Assembly (NCBI GenBank): GCA_016184005.1
Contig: JACPDL010000003.1
Coordinates: forward strand, 235,632-299,631
Reading direction: 5' to 3'
Source of the DNA: Candidatus Aenigmatarchaeota archaeon
GTDB lineage: Archaea; Aenigmatarchaeota; Aenigmatarchaeia; GW2011-AR5
DNA length: 64,000 bases
Shown: in pieces, positions 25,542 through 33,526 of the stretch
Layout: each line of letters opens with the position of its first letter
Position numbering within the stretch: position 1 is the first letter of the stretch
Notes under the pieces: generated by a model
Told to the model about the DNA's origin: nothing
Seen by the model: the letters and a program-made list of their open reading frames with translations, nothing else
The model's database searches: none
Translations under genes and position numbers: made by a program

Positions 25542-25708
25542 TATCTTGGAAGAAGTGAAACTTCTTCGAGATCTTCGGAGAAACTCCGTTTCTCCGAGAT
25601 ATATGGCAGAAACTTCGTTTCTGCCTATACAGGCGGAGCAAAGCTCCGCCATGTTCCGAAATCCTTTGGATTTCGAGAATCTCAGAAAGCAGTGCTTTCT
25701 GCAGAAAT
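25542..25708 (+). repeat. Hairpin array, family A, expanded six-hairpin copy
   Basis: Six hairpins with 3-nt loops: GAAGAAGT/ACTTCTTC (25549-25567), GGAGAAAC/GTTTCTCC (25577-25595), GGCAGAAAC/GTTTCTGCC (25605-25625), GGCGGAGC/GCTCCGCC (25632-25650), CGAAATCC/GGATTTCG (25657-25675) and CAGAAAGC/GCTTTCTG (25683-25701). The first two and last two match the four-hairpin consensus; the middle two are extra. This copy is intergenic, upstream of the minus-strand gene at 25497. Confidence 0.85.
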
Positions 25709-25745
25709 AGATGTTTCTTTTTTTCTGATCATTTTCTGTTACTAG

Positions 25746-26111
25746 TTATTTAACAAATTCAACATTTTCCATTCCCTTGAAGGCGTCGTCACCTGTAAGA
25801 AATCTCATGTTATTTTCCATTGCAAAAACATAACCTATGCAATCGGCGTAGGAAAAACCTTTTTTTTTGTGTTTGAGACGAAAAAGCATCGCCTTGAAGA
25901 GGATTTCATCAGAAACAGCCTCTTCAGAATCCTTGAACTTCTCGAATGTTAATTTAGCTTTTTCTTCTCCAAATTCTGCCAGACTCACAAAAATAAGTTC
26001 AGCTAAGTTAAATTTGGTCGTTACAATTACTTCATCAATTAAATGAGTGAAATTTGGACTATTTCTAGAAATTTCTATCAGCGCGTATGTATCAAAGAAA
26101 TAATTTACCAT
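25746..26111 (-). CDS. PIN-domain ribonuclease toxin (VapC-like)
   Basis: A 121-residue PIN domain with an N-terminal FFDTYALIE (Asp7), a central Glu in the NLAELIF helix, YADCIGYVFA and TGDDAF aspartates. VapC toxins cleave tRNA or rRNA. It overlaps the antitoxin gene by seven bases in the usual order. Confidence 0.85.
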   Translation of the reverse strand: MVNYFFDTYALIEISRNSPNFTHLIDEVIVTTKFNLAELIFVSLAEFGEEKAKLTFEKFKDSEEAVSDEILFKAMLFRLKHKKKGFSYADCIGYVFAMENNMRFLTGDDAFKGMENVEFVK

Positions 26112-26317
26112 CCTTTACGTGCCTCGTCTTTGAGTTTTTGTGTAGGTGTTTTCCAGTCTGGAAGCAAACCCCAAACGTCTTTGACTTTTACGTGCTTCTT
26201 GATTTCCACACGAAGTTCTTGGTTTGGTTTGATATTTTCTTTCGCTACAAATTCCTTCGGCAGAATAATGCCTATCGACCCACCTATCTTTCTTGTTTTG
26301 CATTCTACTTGAGTCAT
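26105..26317 (-). CDS. AbrB-type antitoxin (VapB-like)
   Basis: A 70-residue protein with a SpoVT/AbrB swapped-hairpin start (CKTRKIGGSIGIILPKEFVA) and a C-terminal tail that would block the PIN toxin. The ATG at 26317 follows a GGTGATAATT ribosome-binding site. It probably represses the pair; AT-rich sequence upstream to 26390 could hold the promoter and operators. Confidence 0.82.
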   Translation of the reverse strand: MTQVECKTRKIGGSIGIILPKEFVAKENIKPNQELRVEIKKHVKVKDVWGLLPDWKTPTQKLKDEARKGW

Positions 26318-26439
26318 AATTATCACCAATTAAACTTTATTTAACTTTGTTATATTATGTTTAATAAACTATAAAAAGGTTTATTTCGAAGCAAGAAAAG
26401 TTGAAGCAGGCTAAATCTAAAATTAGAATATATTTATAA

Positions 26440-28248
26440 TCAACTGCTGCAGCAGATGTTTTTGCCGGAACTGCCGCCGCAGCCACAGCCCGGCTTGCTT
26501 GAGTCGGTGGCGCATGTGCTTAAAGTCTGTATAACAGCCTGCCCGGTTCTTGTTGCTCCGACTGTTTGCATAGGCGCAACCGCCATTACTGTTTTGGGCT
26601 TCACAAAGCCGCCATATGTTTCCATATAATTAGGCATGGCTTCTAGTGCCTTAATGTCTCTCTTGTAGTAGCCATCCTTCAATGTCTTGCCGGTCTTGGC
26701 TTCCCATTCCTGTATTGTTATTGAGTGCCGGCGCTGTATCTTGTCCCTGTACCACTGCGGGATGACGTTGAATGTGCAGAAAGGTATTACGCCGTCAGGG
26801 GTTGTGTAGTGGATGTCACACTTCTTTATTCTCTGTATATCCCAGTTGTAGAGGTCCTGGAAGTGCATCATTCCTACGAACAATGAGTTTTTGTGGAACT
26901 CGCCAAGGGCCGAATAGTTGCCCTTCAGGAATATGTTATGCAGCACGCTCGAAAGGTTTAGCCATGAGGGCTGCTTCTCCTTCATGACAAAGCTGTTGAG
27001 CTTCACAAGCATCTTTGCCAATATCCAGTGCTTGTTGGCTCCGTTTCTCATTTCTTCCGTCTTTTCCTTCAGGTACTCGAACAGGCCTTCGACATCCACG
27101 AATCTTGTTATCGGGATCATCTTGCCGCCGTCGCGGAAGACGTATGTTGCCATTCCGCAGGCAGGATTGATGGACAGTTCATATTTTGGGTGTCCTTTCA
27201 GTATTTCCATGAACTCCGAGAAGATAACCGTGCACGGCACCGGGTAGAAGTCATCATACGTTATCTGGCCGCCTGTATGTTCTTCAAGGCGCCGGATTAC
27301 ATCAGGTATCGTTATCCTGAATTTTTCCCTGTCCTTGCGCGGCATCCTGCCTACAAGGGAAACAGGCTGGTAATTAACGCCTCTGATTATGTCGTTGTGC
27401 TTGAAGCCGAACTTCAGGATGTCGCCTATCTCATGGTCATTGACAGTGTTTATGAGTGTAGGAACCAACACTGCGCCAAGATTGGCTTCTCTCAGGTTCT
27501 TCAGTACACCAGGGACCTCCCAGTGGTTCTTCGGGTTTGTCCTTGGCGTGACGCCGTCGAAACTCAGGTAAACGGTATTTACACCAGCTTCCCTGATGTT
27601 TTTTGCAAACTGGGCATCGTTGTGAAGCCTGTGTGTAGCATTGGTGTTAAGTTGTATGTGGTCAATTCCTTCTTCCTTGCAGATCTTTATGATCTCAGGC
27701 AAATCTTCCCTCAGCTCCGGGTTACCGCCTGTGAGCTGTATTGCGTTGCCCTTGATTGGCTTTTCCTGTGTAACCAGACGGATCATGTTCCTGATTTCAT
27801 CAAGGCTGGGCTCGTAGATGTATCCGGCGGCTTCTGCATAGAAGAAGCAGTACCAGCAGGTAAGGTCGCAGCGGTTTGTGATTACAAGATTCGTGAGCCC
27901 CGAGTGGGTTTCATGTATCGAGCATAATCCACAGTCCTGCGGGCACACAGGATGTTCCTTTTCGTTATGGGGGTTGACAAGCCCGCGGCCCTTGACTTCG
28001 TACTTCTTCGCCTTCTCAAGCAGCTTGGCATCGGCCCAGTAAACGTCTTCGATCATGCCATGTTCCTTGCAAACCTTGCGAAGCATGGCTTTTCCATCAC
28101 GTTCGAAAACAAGCATGGGTATGAGCTTCAGGCATTCGGGGCACAGTGAAGCGGATTTAAACATCAGTGTCTCATTTTCATTAAGAGTCAAGTCGCCCCG
28201 TAAGAATTCATCATTTTCCTTCTGCAAGAGTTCAGCAGGTGGTGCCAT
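26440..28248 (-). CDS. Radical SAM enzyme of the tetraether lipid synthase (Tes)/MJ0619 family
   Basis: A 602-residue radical SAM protein. N-terminal cysteine sets (Cys36, Cys39, Cys60 and Cys102, Cys106, Cys109) precede the core CDLTCWYC (Cys127, 131, 134) that binds the SAM-activating cluster, followed by TGGNPELREDLPEI. A Cys-rich tail (CGCGG, CCSS) ends the protein. Tes joins two archaeol chains into a membrane-spanning tetraether lipid; related members are methylthiolases, so the exact reaction is inferred. Two small ferredoxins lie just upstream and may supply electrons. Confidence 0.78.
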   Translation of the reverse strand: MAPPAELLQKENDEFLRGDLTLNENETLMFKSASLCPECLKLIPMLVFERDGKAMLRKVCKEHGMIEDVYWADAKLLEKAKKYEVKGRGLVNPHNEKEHPVCPQDCGLCSIHETHSGLTNLVITNRCDLTCWYCFFYAEAAGYIYEPSLDEIRNMIRLVTQEKPIKGNAIQLTGGNPELREDLPEIIKICKEEGIDHIQLNTNATHRLHNDAQFAKNIREAGVNTVYLSFDGVTPRTNPKNHWEVPGVLKNLREANLGAVLVPTLINTVNDHEIGDILKFGFKHNDIIRGVNYQPVSLVGRMPRKDREKFRITIPDVIRRLEEHTGGQITYDDFYPVPCTVIFSEFMEILKGHPKYELSINPACGMATYVFRDGGKMIPITRFVDVEGLFEYLKEKTEEMRNGANKHWILAKMLVKLNSFVMKEKQPSWLNLSSVLHNIFLKGNYSALGEFHKNSLFVGMMHFQDLYNWDIQRIKKCDIHYTTPDGVIPFCTFNVIPQWYRDKIQRRHSITIQEWEAKTGKTLKDGYYKRDIKALEAMPNYMETYGGFVKPKTVMAVAPMQTVGATRTGQAVIQTLSTCATDSSKPGCGCGGSSGKNICCSS

Positions 28249-28267
28249 TCATATACCCCCAAATATT

Positions 28268-28297
28268 CAGAACTTTTATTACTATGTAAAAGTTCTG
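28268..28297. promoter_or_regulatory. 11-bp inverted repeat upstream of the radical SAM gene
   Basis: CAGAACTTTTA (28268-28278) and TAAAAGTTCTG (28287-28297) form a perfect inverted repeat 20 nt upstream of the ATG at 28248. It could be an operator overlapping the transcription start or a hairpin in the leader. No factor is identified. Confidence 0.55.
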
Positions 28298-28391
28298 ATC
28301 TACATTATAACTGGGGCTATATATAAAGATACTTCTATGTCGATAAACAGACATACTAAGTGTCACTATCTTTGATTAGCGACCTGTGAGA

Positions 28392-28655
28392 TCAGATTAT
28401 CTTTTCCCCGTCCCTGCGGACTATGTGAATGACATTGACGGGGCACATGTCTGCCGCGTTCTTGTTTTTCACGAAGTCTTTTGCTTCAATTTGCAGCTCT
28501 TCCTTGACTATTTCACTGTTCACAACCACATGTTCCGAATTTGCAAGGTCTGACTTCCCATCGCATGGAGACATCTGCCAGAACTCCGGCGCGACTATGG
28601 AACACGCAGCGCATGCTATGCAACTGGGCCTGTCATGCTCAATTTTATAGGCCAT
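28392..28655 (-). CDS. [4Fe-4S] ferredoxin
   Basis: An 87-residue ferredoxin with CIACAAC near the N-terminus (CxxCxxC) and MCPVNVI near the C-terminus, enough for a single [4Fe-4S] cluster. The ATG at 28655 is chosen over an in-frame upstream start at 28667. It lies just upstream of the radical SAM gene and is the plausible electron donor. Confidence 0.85.
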   Translation of the reverse strand: MAYKIEHDRPSCIACAACSIVAPEFWQMSPCDGKSDLANSEHVVVNSEIVKEELQIEAKDFVKNKNAADMCPVNVIHIVRRDGEKII

Positions 28656-28670
28656 TAAGATCCCCAAGAC

Positions 28671-28766
28671 TTATCTTTTGTGCCTTTGTCCAAGGCTTTT
28701 ACGATATATACCTCTGCCTTTTTTCTTCTTTCTTTCAAAACTTTCCAGCCTTTCATCGTCTGACAT
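28671..28766 (-). CDS. Possible basic micro-protein
   Basis: A frame of 31 residues, half of them Lys/Arg/Glu (MSDDERLESFERKKKKGRG). It ends 15 bases before the ferredoxin start and could be a leading gene or an upstream reading frame of the same transcript. Length is too short to be sure that it is translated. Confidence 0.3.
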   Translation of the reverse strand: MSDDERLESFERKKKKGRGIYRKSLGQRHKR

Positions 28767-28852
28767 GATTATGAACACATTCCACCAGATGCTGTTGCTG
28801 TATGAATTAATTGCAGTTGCTGCTTAAATAAATTCGCACCAGGAATTGGAAT

Positions 28853-29158
28853 ATGGAAGAAAAGCTTGATGAAAAGAACAGCAAGTATATTGTTGAGTAT
28901 GACCGCACGAACTGCATAGGCGCAGACATGTGCACTTTTGTCGACCCCGAGAACTTCAAGATGAACGAGGACGGCAAAGCAGACCTTGTGAAAGGCGAAG
29001 ACAAAGGCGACGGGCAGTTTGTCAGGTTCACCAATGAAAACATGGAAGACATGGGCAGCCCTTTGCGCAGGGCAGCTGACTCCTGCCCGGCAGCAGTCAT
29101 ACGCATCACAGAAATTGCCACGGGCCGCCGCGTCGCCGGTGCGCCTGAGAGAAAGTAA
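28853..29158 (+). CDS. [3Fe-4S]-type ferredoxin
   Basis: A 101-residue ferredoxin in which the usual CxxCxxC has Ala in place of the second Cys (CIGADMC), with a third Cys in SCPAAV. That pattern suits a [3Fe-4S] cluster. It is divergent from the other ferredoxin; a palindromic CTTAAATAAAT box near 28825-28835 may serve both directions. The possible partner is the neighbouring radical SAM enzyme. Confidence 0.82.
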   Translation: MEEKLDEKNSKYIVEYDRTNCIGADMCTFVDPENFKMNEDGKADLVKGEDKGDGQFVRFTNENMEDMGSPLRRAADSCPAAVIRITEIATGRRVAGAPERK

Positions 29159-29229
29159 ATCACTTTGGAAGATTTGCTTCAAAGATTGCATCACAGCAAA
29201 TAAACGGACTCATCTAACAATTGCAAATC

Positions 29230-29493
29230 TCATATTTTAAAAATAACTTTTCCTAAGATATCTTTTTTGTTTACTGTGAACCTAGCTTTGCTGTTGTCGC
29301 CAGTTGCAATGGTATTTGAGTTTTCTAGCTTCTGTATCCTTTTGATCAGCAGAAGCTTTTCTTTCTTGAATACTATAACATCGCCCACGTTTGGTTTATT
29401 GAAAATGTAGGAAAAAGCAATAACATAGTCGCCGTCTTTGAAGTTAGGCTCCATGCTGCTTCCGTTAACACGATAGCGAGAAAAAGGAAACAT
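29230..29493 (-). CDS. sodX: Nickel superoxide dismutase maturation protease (S26 family)
   Basis: An 87-residue signal peptidase-like protein with the nucleophile in GSSMEP (Ser13) and the general-base lysine in IKRI (Lys51). It has no membrane helix, unlike true signal peptidases, and matches the small proteases that remove the propeptide of nickel superoxide dismutase. The nickel SOD itself lies 0.9 kb upstream (30421-30951) in the same orientation, with a methyltransferase between them. Confidence 0.78.
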   Translation of the reverse strand: MFPFSRYRVNGSSMEPNFKDGDYVIAFSYIFNKPNVGDVIVFKKEKLLLIKRIQKLENSNTIATGDNSKARFTVNKKDILGKVIFKI

Positions 29494-29495
29494 GT

Positions 29496-30359
29496 TTATT
29501 TTCTGGGTATCCGCCTTTTAATTCCTTCAAAAATCTGTAAAATGCCCATACATTCCTCTGCACGAGCAAAATCAGAGTATTTTAGTAATTCTTTATGCAG
29601 AGCTTGATTATCATGGAAATAGATTGTTTCATCAGGTAGCTTTCCCTGAGGCAGGTTGAAATCGCCAACTGTTTTTGTTTTATCTCTTTCTGTAACGCTT
29701 TCAAAATGTCCTTCAATTTCAGGTCTTGCATCTGAATTGAATGTTGCTATGAAATAATTAGCTCCCGGTAGTAATAGTCTCATCATAGACCTGATGCTTG
29801 TTTTATAATCAGCAACGTGATGAAAAACCATACTTGCAACAGCTTCATCAAACCACTTGACCAAAGGCAGTGGTATGGCATCCGGTAGTGCCCCAAATTG
29901 CAAATATTTTTTAGGAATTTCTTCTTGTTCAGTATCTGAAGCAATAGGAATCCCATAGGTCTGTGAAGCATAGTCAAGGCTGAAACGAGAAGTATCTATA
30001 CCAATATACCACTGATTTGGTTTCAGGTATGGCAACACCGTTTCTCCTGTACCGCAGCCAAATTCAATAATAAACCTACCATCTTCGATGCTTTCTATTT
30101 TTCTTCTAAGTCTTGGATGTAAACCTTCATCTCTATATACGTCTTTCCCTGAATGAATGCTGTCAACGAATGTTTTTCTTTTGACTTCTATTTTATCATA
30201 CCATTCATAAAATCTTTCTGCATAATCAGCTCGTTTTGCTGGACTGTAACCTGTTTGTCTTGTAAATTCAGTCCACAGAATTTGCATTTCTGGAGTTAGC
30301 GGAAGAGAAGCCAGATCAGCTGGCTCCGTAATTCCTCGCATATGCGGCAAACGTTTCAT
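29496..30359 (-). CDS. Class I SAM-dependent methyltransferase
   Basis: A 287-residue protein with motif I FIIEFGCGTGET, motif II YIGIDTS, an acidic-aromatic motif IV region (WFDEAVASMVFHHV) and a late strand NYFIATF. Its substrate is unknown. It is two bases from sodX and lies between sodN and sodX, so a role linked to that locus is possible, but nothing in the sequence shows it. It is more AT-rich than its neighbours. Confidence 0.75.
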   Translation of the reverse strand: MKRLPHMRGITEPADLASLPLTPEMQILWTEFTRQTGYSPAKRADYAERFYEWYDKIEVKRKTFVDSIHSGKDVYRDEGLHPRLRRKIESIEDGRFIIEFGCGTGETVLPYLKPNQWYIGIDTSRFSLDYASQTYGIPIASDTEQEEIPKKYLQFGALPDAIPLPLVKWFDEAVASMVFHHVADYKTSIRSMMRLLLPGANYFIATFNSDARPEIEGHFESVTERDKTKTVGDFNLPQGKLPDETIYFHDNQALHKELLKYSDFARAEECMGILQIFEGIKRRIPRK

Positions 30360-30420
30360 ATAAACTTTGAAAACTGAGATGTTCTTAAATTTAACTATTG
30401 TGACTATTCTTTAGTGAAAA

Positions 30421-30951
30421 CTAGAGTTTCGGCACAACAATTTCTCTGCCAGTTGGATAAGGCGCTTTCACCCGGGAAGTTTTCACGCCTTTGGTCTCCC
30501 AGAAGATCTCTGCTATCTTGTTGACAGTCTCTAGAAGGTCTTCTGCGGCTTGCATATTTATTTCCTGTCTTGCTTTCGAGCCGAGCTTCATTGCCTTCCA
30601 GACAAGCTCGTGCAGCTCGGGGTGTTTTTCAGCATGCTCGGGCTTGAAGTAATCGCCCCACAAGACGCGGACCTCTTTTTTGCATAATTCAGCATGTTCT
30701 TCTTTGACAAGCGTATAGCGCGTCATTTTGTGCACATGTTCCTGCATGTGATTGTGATTATGGTCCTTGTGGTCTTTCTCATGTTCTTTCTGAAGCTCTC
30801 CAATAAGCGTGTTCATTCTTATGACCGTATGTGCCGCCATCTGCGCAATGTGAGGGTCGTAAATGCCGCACGGTATGTCGCAGTGGGCGTGGACGGCGCG
30901 GGCCGGGGAGAGTTTGTCCAGCTTTAGAAATAACTTATGCATTAAACCCAT
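30421..30951 (-). CDS. sodN: Nickel superoxide dismutase
   Basis: A 176-residue protein with the nickel hook HCDIPCGIYDP (23-33). The mature chain should start at His23 after removal of a 22-residue propeptide; His1, Cys2 and Cys6 of the mature form bind nickel. The rest (LWGDYFKPEH, FWETKG) fits the family. An unusual His-rich stretch (about 57-74, HNHNHMQEHVH) replaces the short loop usual in the family and might store metal. It is co-oriented with the likely protease sodX. Confidence 0.9.
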   Translation of the reverse strand: MGLMHKLFLKLDKLSPARAVHAHCDIPCGIYDPHIAQMAAHTVIRMNTLIGELQKEHEKDHKDHNHNHMQEHVHKMTRYTLVKEEHAELCKKEVRVLWGDYFKPEHAEKHPELHELVWKAMKLGSKARQEINMQAAEDLLETVNKIAEIFWETKGVKTSRVKAPYPTGREIVVPKL

Positions 30952-30995
30952 GCTAATCTAACATTCACAAACCTTTAAAATAGTTAGCGCTTGGA

Positions 30996-31235
30996 TTAAA
31001 TGTCAAATGAAACTTCACCGAGGCTTGGATCAGCATACAAGGTTTTAGTTGCCTGTTCTGCAGCCTGGTCGCTTAATTTTATTCGCATAGTCGCTGGCTC
31101 AGATATCATCGTGTCGTGTTCAATAACATAAATAAATCCAGGACGATATGTCCCGGCTATCCTGACATTTTCACCTTGTCTGGCCGCGTGCAATGCTCTA
31201 TCAAAATCTCTTATGCCCGTAAACTTGTAAGGCAT
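30996..31235 (-). CDS. Hypothetical protein
   Basis: A 79-residue protein with alternating strands (ENVRIAGTYRPGFIYVIEHD) and a charged helix. No domain recognised. It is separated from the next minus-strand gene by about 20 bases. Confidence 0.55.
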   Translation of the reverse strand: MPYKFTGIRDFDRALHAARQGENVRIAGTYRPGFIYVIEHDTMISEPATMRIKLSDQAAEQATKTLYADPSLGEVSFDI

Positions 31236-31256
31236 ACTTTTGATACTACTGATAAG

Positions 31257-31634
31257 TTATTTAAAAGCATTTTGATCGATGGGCACTTCACGTTTTTTCA
31301 TTAATTTGTTTAATTCTTGAATGAGGTATTTTCTCCAACCATATTCCAGCTGTGTCTTCATGAGCTTCACCAAGATTTCCTCTTGTTTTGACAATTTTAA
31401 TTTTTCAAGTTGTTTTACTTTTTCTAATATTTCATAGTCCTGGTTTGTTGACATCACGTATTTTAGTTTTTCTGTCTTGGTTAGAGGAAACCTTTTTGTT
31501 AATTGTTTCTGTCTTTCTTTGAGTAATTTCTGATATTGTTTATCCTCTATCACCTTTTTGCGCAGTTTCTCCCCCACATAGTCCTGCTTCTTGTAGTAAT
31601 CTTCAATTTCTTGTAATGATCTTTTCTTCATCAA
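31257..31634 (-). CDS. Hypothetical charged helical protein
   Basis: A 125-residue protein of nearly continuous Lys/Glu/Leu-rich helices, possibly a coiled coil. A second in-frame ATG is the next codon. It is AT-rich compared with the SOD genes. Function unknown. Confidence 0.55.
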   Translation of the reverse strand: MMKKRSLQEIEDYYKKQDYVGEKLRKKVIEDKQYQKLLKERQKQLTKRFPLTKTEKLKYVMSTNQDYEILEKVKQLEKLKLSKQEEILVKLMKTQLEYGWRKYLIQELNKLMKKREVPIDQNAFK

Positions 31635-31929
31635 ATATTGATTGTGTCAACAGTTATTAAATTCTATGGTGCCTGTTGAATTCTGCCAGCTCAGAGCTGC
31701 ATACTGGAGAGAAGTCCTTCGCGTAAAAGAACAGCACGAGCCATCTGCCGGAGAAATCGGATAGTGCTGCCGTGCCGCTTGTTGAGCGCAACTCAAAGTT
31801 TGGAGCTTTCTGCCACAACATCATTTAACCGCCTTCGTATCTACTTGGGATTAACCGATAAATATCTGCTGTCTGAAGATCAGCGCAACCGGAAGAAAAC
31901 AATTTAAGTTTTCTGGCTGAAGAATTCTT
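31635..31929. other. Intergenic stretch, possible small decayed frame
   Basis: About 300 nt without a convincing gene. A 32-codon frame runs from an ATG at 31666 to a TAG at 31762-31764, but has no supporting signal. The region before 31930 carries an AATTTAAGTTT box that probably drives the next gene. Confidence 0.4.
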
Positions 31930-32292
31930 ATGCCTGTTGACCAAAGAGAGAAGCCGGCTTACTTGCAGCGCCTGCTCGACATGCCGGAAGGCGCGCGCAT
32001 GGAAATTGGTGCAGCTGTCCGCCAGATGAGAGAAGGTTATGAAACTTTGCAAAGGCTTTTGATGGACCCTGCGAGAAAGCAGCATCGCGACGTCGAAGTG
32101 TTTATAAGGGACACATCCGTCGCATCAGACGCGATAAGAATTCTCATGGATTATACGGAGGGCTTTACGCTAGGTCATACCGATTCCTATCTCCAGACTA
32201 CATCGACAACCGGCGGCGTGCTGGAATTTTTTGAAGCCGTCGGAATATCGCGGGAAGAATTAAAGATAGGCAGATACTATTTCGGCTTCTGA
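31930..32292 (+). CDS. Hypothetical protein
   Basis: A 120-residue soluble, mostly helical protein. An AATTTAAGTTT box at about 31901-31911 gives it a near-leaderless transcript. Its stop is directly followed by the family B element. No family recognised. Confidence 0.55.
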   Translation: MPVDQREKPAYLQRLLDMPEGARMEIGAAVRQMREGYETLQRLLMDPARKQHRDVEVFIRDTSVASDAIRILMDYTEGFTLGHTDSYLQTTSTTGGVLEFFEAVGISREELKIGRYYFGF

Positions 32293-32293
32293 G

Positions 32294-32416
32294 TTATCCT
32301 CAGAGACATTGAAAAATGCTGTCTTTAGACAGCAGATGAAACACAATGTCTCTGGGATCACATCTTCTCACAAACCACCGACTTTAGTCGGTGGTATATT
32401 AAGAAGATATGATTTC
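32294..32416 (-). repeat. Composite hairpin element, family B copy 2
   Basis: Read on the minus strand, the order matches 7498-7620. Tier set 1: outer arms 32413-32402 and 32368-32357 (one G-U wobble at the same position as in copy 1), inner ACCACCGACT/AGTCGGTGGT (32395-32374). Tier set 2: outer CAGAGACATTG/CAATGTCTCTG (32354-32344 and 32311-32301), inner TGCTGTCT/AGACAGCA. The first outer arm is the last four codons of thiI, and the stop codon lies in the linker. Confidence 0.8.
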
Positions 32417-33526
32417 CTTCACTTCAGCTTTCTCAATGCCGTAATCTGCAAGATTGTCTATATCAAGCTCCTTTTCCATGCTTTCTATTTCTTCTTTTTT
32501 TGCCCGTGTCTCAGGATGCTTTGCAATCATGTACGTGCAGCAGTCAGGATACGGCAGTATGGACAGGTCATAGGTTGCTATCTTTTTTGCAATATCTATT
32601 ATATCGTTCTTGTCCATTCCGATCAGCGGCGAGAAGATTGTTTCGTTTGAAGCAGAATGGATTACATCGAGGTTGTCAAGCGTCTGGCTTGCAACCTGCG
32701 CCAGGTTGTCCCCGGTTACCAGGGCCTTTGCCCCCTCTTTTTCTGCTATCTTTCCGGCAATTCTCATCATCACCCTGCGATAAACAATCATCCTGTGGGT
32801 TTCAGGAATTTTTTCTATTATTTTCTCCTGAATGGGGAAGAAAGGCACCATATAGAGTCTGGATTTATACTGGTACTTGTTTAGAACCGCTACAAGCTTC
32901 TCTATCTTTTCCTCAATCTTTGATGTATAGTTGTGGAAGTGGACGAAAACAACGTTGCAGCCGCGCTTCATCATCAGATATGAAGCAACAGGCGAGTCTA
33001 TGCCGCCTGAAAGCAAAGACACAACCGTGCCGGAAACGCCGACAGGCAGCCCTCCCGGACCCGGGATCTTTTTGTCGTAGATGTAACATTCTTTGTCTGA
33101 GACTTCGATAAAGATTTTCTTGCCGGGATCATTGAGGTCGACTTTCATTCCTGTATTTCTTGCTACGTGCTCGCCAACAATTCTGCTGATCTGCTTAGAA
33201 TCCAGTGAGAAGTTTTTGTTTGAACGTTTAGTCTCTATTGCAAATGTGTCAGCTGGATTTTCTTTTGCTAATAGAAGGGCTTTATCTTTTATCTTTTCTA
33301 TGTCAAGCTCCGAACGAAGAGCAGGAGAAAATGAAACGATGCCCAAAACGCTCGATAAATCTGCAAGATTCTTAGGATTTCCTTCTAAAACGAGTCTGCC
33401 GTATTGCTTATCTATTCCTGTATCTGTGATTTTCTTTATGCTGTCCATTAATTTGTTCTCAAAGAAACCCCTGTTCTTGCCCTTGGTTCCTATCTCGCCG
33501 TAATGTACGACAACGCAGTCACGCAT
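32399..33526 (-). CDS. thiI: tRNA 4-thiouridine synthase ThiI (no rhodanese domain)
   Basis: A 375-residue protein: NFLD-type N-terminus and THUMP domain (residues about 60-150), then the adenylating PP-loop SGGIDS (173-178) and TGDNLAQVASQTLDNL segment. It adenylates U8 of tRNA before sulfur insertion. The rhodanese domain found in E. coli ThiI is absent, as in many archaea. Its last codons form an arm of the family B element. Its start overlaps the end of the nreA-like gene by eight bases. Confidence 0.9.
   Translation of the reverse strand: MRDCVVVHYGEIGTKGKNRGFFENKLMDSIKKITDTGIDKQYGRLVLEGNPKNLADLSSVLGIVSFSPALRSELDIEKIKDKALLLAKENPADTFAIETKRSNKNFSLDSKQISRIVGEHVARNTGMKVDLNDPGKKIFIEVSDKECYIYDKKIPGPGGLPVGVSGTVVSLLSGGIDSPVASYLMMKRGCNVVFVHFHNYTSKIEEKIEKLVAVLNKYQYKSRLYMVPFFPIQEKIIEKIPETHRMIVYRRVMMRIAGKIAEKEGAKALVTGDNLAQVASQTLDNLDVIHSASNETIFSPLIGMDKNDIIDIAKKIATYDLSILPYPDCCTYMIAKHPETRAKKEEIESMEKELDIDNLADYGIEKAEVKEIISS

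Noticed and set aside
25498-25641. N-terminal extension of the gene at 25219-25497 through the family A array
   Set aside because: A better-placed promoter box and ATG at 25497 make the array part of the upstream region rather than coding.
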